Positions 7,573-9,448 of a stretch of 9,448 nt of DNA are shown here, in pieces. Within the stretch, counting starts at the first letter, position 1. Every line of letters starts with the position of its first letter. Where the stretch lies: contig CAYVJW010000062.1 in assembly GCA_964451885.1 (NCBI GenBank), positions 1 to 9,448 of the forward strand. The letters run 5' to 3'. The DNA comes from CAYVJW01 sp964451885 (GTDB lineage: Bacteria; Patescibacteriota; Gracilibacteria; UBA4473). The notes below the pieces were generated by a model, which worked only from the letters and a program-made list of their open reading frames with translations, had not been told where the DNA came from and did no database searches. The translations under genes were made by a program, and so were the position numbers.

Positions 7573-7710
7573 GATGGAATAATTAAAAATAAATTAACAA
7601 TTATAAAATAATTATTTTTCATAGAAAATCAAGCTTTTAGATTGCAAATATTACATATATCTATAATAGTTATAAAAAATATTCTGAGGGTTCTTGGATG
7701 AATTTTATTA
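7573..7710. promoter_or_regulatory. Divergent AT-rich intergenic region with promoters for htpX and tyrA-pheA
   Basis: These 138 bases separate two genes that point away from each other and are extremely AT-rich. On the + strand a perfect -10 TATAAT lies at 7662-7667; the only -35-like TTGCAA (7642-7647) is 14 bases away, too close, so the -35 is weak. The implied leader to ATG7711 is about 37 bases. On the - strand a perfect TATAAT reads from 7605 to 7600, 27 bases before the htpX start, with TTGATT at 7632-7627 but a long 21-base spacer. I see no operator palindrome, T-box or attenuator, and no run of Phe/Tyr codons in a leader peptide. Confidence 0.5.
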
Positions 7711-9448
7711 ATGGACATAAAAAAAATCGGCATTATCGGCGGATCTCATGGGATCGGGGCTAGTTTTGCTGAGCATTTTCGTCAAAAATTTGGAGATTCG
7801 AAAGATATTCTTGTGTCCGGTCGAAAAACCGATATTACGAACAAAAAAATTATTCAAGGTTGTGATTTGGTTATTTTTTCTGTTCCTATTGCTGTGACAA
7901 ATAAAGTCCTCCTGGAAAACCTGGAATTTTCCCGAAAAGATCAGATTTGGGCAGATTTTACAAGTATAAAAATCGATCCTGTGGAAGTCATGCTTCGTTC
8001 GAAAGCAGAAGTTTGCGGTATGCATCCAATGTTCGCGCCAAAGGAGAATTTGTGCGGACAGAAGATTATTTTTACTCCCGATAGGATATCGGAAACAAAC
8101 CTGGAAGAATTAAGGTCTATTTTTAAGGATTTTGAGATTATTTTTTCCACTCCTAACGAACACGATGAAATTATGTCCATTATCCAAGGCGTTTCCCATT
8201 TTTATGATTTTGTAATGGGCGTTACTTTAAAAAACATCGGGGTTGATTTTGAAAAAATCCTGAAGTTTTCTTCTCCTCCATACCGGCTTAAACTTGAAAT
8301 TCTCGGAAGGATGTTTGGCTTGAACCCCGAATTGTATTCGCAAATCGCTACGCTTAATCCGAAAACGGGCGAAACGACTCAAAAAATACTGGAATCTTTT
8401 GTGTTGCTTAAAAATTATGTCGATGTAAGAGCCTATAAAAGTCTGGCCAAAGAATTTTTGGATGTTCAGAAGTATCTGGGGAAAGATTTTTGCCGGGAAG
8501 CGTACGTAAAATCTGAAAGAATTATGAATGAACGAATCCTGGAAATTCCACAAAAAACAAAGTTTTGTCTGTCTCAAAAGTGCGATCTGGCTATTTTTGG
8601 AGACCAAAATTCTCATACCGATGAAGCCAGTTTTCTTTTTTCAGAAAGAGAAGTAGCTCGAGAAACCAAATACTTCAAGAATATTTTTGAAGTCTTTGAT
8701 GCCATAGAAAACGGAACAGCAAAAGCCGGGGTCGTTCCCTTTGAAAATTCCACTATGGGATCTGTTTTTGCAACGCTGGATGAGCTTTTTGAGCGTCCGG
8801 ATGTGGTTATTGTTGCGGCTAAGGAAAAATCAATTAACCAGCATTTGCTTGGCATCCCAGGAGCAAAAATCTCCGAAATCAGGAAAATCATCAGCCATCC
8901 GCAAGCGCTTACACAATCCCAAAAGTGGATCAGAAAAAATCTGAAGGAGGCAGCAATATTGAGTGACCTTTCGACAGCCGTTGCGGCTCAAAAAGTAAAA
9001 ATTCTGGATGACGTCCATGTGTCGGCAATCGGTTCCCGAAAGATTGCTAAAAAACTGGGATTAGAAATTTTGGCGGAGAACCTGCAGCAAAAGGAAAACA
9101 AGACCAATTTTGTCCTTATAAAAAAAGCCCGTTTGCCGAAAAAAACGCAATTTACGAGTTTTGTTTTCTGGTTTTCAGCTGATAAATCGGGGAATCTGGA
9201 AGAAGTATTGAGAACGTTTTCCAATCAAAAAATAAATCTGACAAAAATTGATTCCCGAAGGGCACCAAAAAAATATGGACGATATTTGTTTTTTGTGGAT
9301 GCGGAAATTTCTGTTGATAAGGCAGAAAAGTTACTTCCTGTGTTTGAACGGCAAGTGGGGGGGATTCGGATTTTGGGCGGATGGGGAGATAGTGAAGGGC
9401 CGAATAGCCAGAGCCCATTGCTGAGCTCCAGCCTTCTAAGAACCGGAC
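7711..9448 (+). CDS. TyrA-PheA fusion: prephenate dehydrogenase / prephenate dehydratase with ACT domain (runs off the window)
   Basis: This frame is open for 579 codons to the window edge. Residues 1-~277 are TyrA: Rossmann IIGGSHGIGASFA (8-20), IFSVPI (55-60), GMHPMFAP (103-110; H105 is the likely catalytic His), NEHDEIM (149-155), SSPPYRLKLEILGRMF (187-202) with two prephenate-binding Arg positions. Residues ~290-473 are prephenate dehydratase: SHTDEA (301-306), VVPFENSTMGSV (341-352), HPQAL (396-400), STAVAA (421-426), AIGSRKIAKKLG (439-450), KTNF (464-467). An ACT domain (~480-556) probably senses phenylalanine. The protein would send prephenate to both 4-hydroxyphenylpyruvate and phenylpyruvate. 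No chorismate mutase domain fits between the halves, unlike the trifunctional Archaeoglobus protein. Oddities: dehydratase TRF is TNF (N466), the ACT ESRP motif is DSRR (514-517), and SGR (36-38) after beta-2 hints at NADP use. ATG7711 directly precedes the conserved start; TGA 7699 blocks longer forms. The tail after ~GGWGD (560) looks foreign. Confidence 0.92.
   Translation, partial: MDIKKIGIIGGSHGIGASFAEHFRQKFGDSKDILVSGRKTDITNKKIIQGCDLVIFSVPIAVTNKVLLENLEFSRKDQIWADFTSIKIDPVEVMLRSKAEVCGMHPMFAPKENLCGQKIIFTPDRISETNLEELRSIFKDFEIIFSTPNEHDEIMSIIQGVSHFYDFVMGVTLKNIGVDFEKILKFSSPPYRLKLEILGRMFGLNPELYSQIATLNPKTGETTQKILESFVLLKNYVDVRAYKSLAKEFLDVQKYLGKDFCREAYVKSERIMNERILEIPQKTKFCLSQKCDLAIFGDQNSHTDEASFLFSEREVARETKYFKNIFEVFDAIENGTAKAGVVPFENSTMGSVFATLDELFERPDVVIVAAKEKSINQHLLGIPGAKISEIRKIISHPQALTQSQKWIRKNLKEAAILSDLSTAVAAQKVKILDDVHVSAIGSRKIAKKLGLEILAENLQQKENKTNFVLIKKARLPKKTQFTSFVFWFSADKSGNLEEVLRTFSNQKINLTKIDSRRAPKKYGRYLFFVDAEISVDKAEKLLPVFERQVGGIRILGGWGDSEGPNSQSPLLSSSLLRTG
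9392..9448 (-). mobile_element. Possible 3' end of a group II intron (domain V 3' strand + domain VI), truncated by window edge
   Basis: The last ~57 bases are clearly richer in GC than the gene before them and encode a tail unlike any prephenate dehydratase C-terminus. Read on the minus strand from 9448, the sequence starts GTCCGGTTCTTAGAAGG, which matches the 3' strand of group II intron domain V (commonly GTACGGTTC or GTCCGGTTC followed by T/G/A/G-rich sequence). A hairpin follows, CTGGAGCTC / GGGCTCTGG around AGCAAT, closed by an outer GAAGG/CCTTC stem, comparable to domain VI. CCTTCAC ends near 9392, a plausible AY-type 3' splice boundary. The 5' half of domain V and any reverse transcriptase would lie beyond the window. 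There is no clean bulged branch-point A 6-8 bases from the end, so the call is tentative; another structured repeat is possible. Confidence 0.4.

Noticed and set aside
7573..7710. Aromatic amino acid attenuator or T-box upstream of tyrA-pheA
   Set aside because: The region is almost pure A/T with no stable stem, no T-box motif and no Phe/Tyr codon cluster.
8741..8944. Plus-strand 67-residue ORF in the dehydratase region
   Set aside because: Alternate-frame shadow of conserved dehydratase coding sequence.
9152..9418. Minus-strand ORF of 88 residues opposite the tyrA-pheA end
   Set aside because: Antisense to the ACT domain; its first codons fall in the putative intron domain VI, so it is not a plausible gene.
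1..9448. UGA recoded as glycine (Gracilibacteria/SR1 code)
   Set aside because: No gene contains in-frame TGA at a conserved position; TGA 6639-6641 works as a stop and TGA 7699 cleanly bounds the TyrA start.

Overview
This is an AT-rich bacterial window with A/T homopolymer runs, few strong Shine-Dalgarno sites and large proteins of no recognisable family. No tRNA, rRNA, CRISPR array or complete mobile element is visible. The standard genetic code fits: the genes end at TAA, TAG or TGA, and no gene needs an internal TGA read as an amino acid. The style suggests a small-genome lineage such as Patescibacteria/CPR (Peregrinibacteria-like). That is an impression from composition and gene content, not something the sequence proves.

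Region 1 (1-6641, + strand) opens with a near-ideal intrinsic terminator hairpin at 1-27. A compact, probably co-transcribed block follows. It begins with a helical protein resembling the TelA/KlaA 'toxic anion resistance' family. Next are two very large tandem paralogues that share an N-terminal domain (an ITxEERExW...AWFELC...DDEF signature, then IRDYY), a coiled coil, a helical middle and a C-terminal array of beta-rich repeats of about 40-50 residues. The paralogues overlap by one base (TAATG). The second is split by a single -1 frame change, most likely at an A6 run (5069-5074). Read across it, the protein is about 1,050 residues and continues to 6641. I recognise no described function for these paralogues; they are the best candidate here for an undescribed system.

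Region 2 (6642-7572, - strand) is an ordinary HtpX membrane zinc metalloprotease, convergent with region 1 and separated from it by a weak terminator-like hairpin.

Region 3 (7573-9448, + strand) is a divergent AT-only promoter region and then a long reading frame open to the window edge. It encodes prephenate dehydrogenase (TyrA) fused to prephenate dehydratase (PheA) plus an ACT domain, with no chorismate mutase domain. One polypeptide would therefore carry both branches from prephenate, to 4-hydroxyphenylpyruvate and to phenylpyruvate. The last ~57 bases change composition and, on the minus strand, resemble the 3' end of a group II intron (domain V 3' strand plus a domain VI-like hairpin). 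The fusion gene may therefore be interrupted at or just after its natural C-terminus.

The chromosomal genes htpX and tyrA-pheA are routine housekeeping functions and show no evident functional link to the TelA-like/paralogue block.
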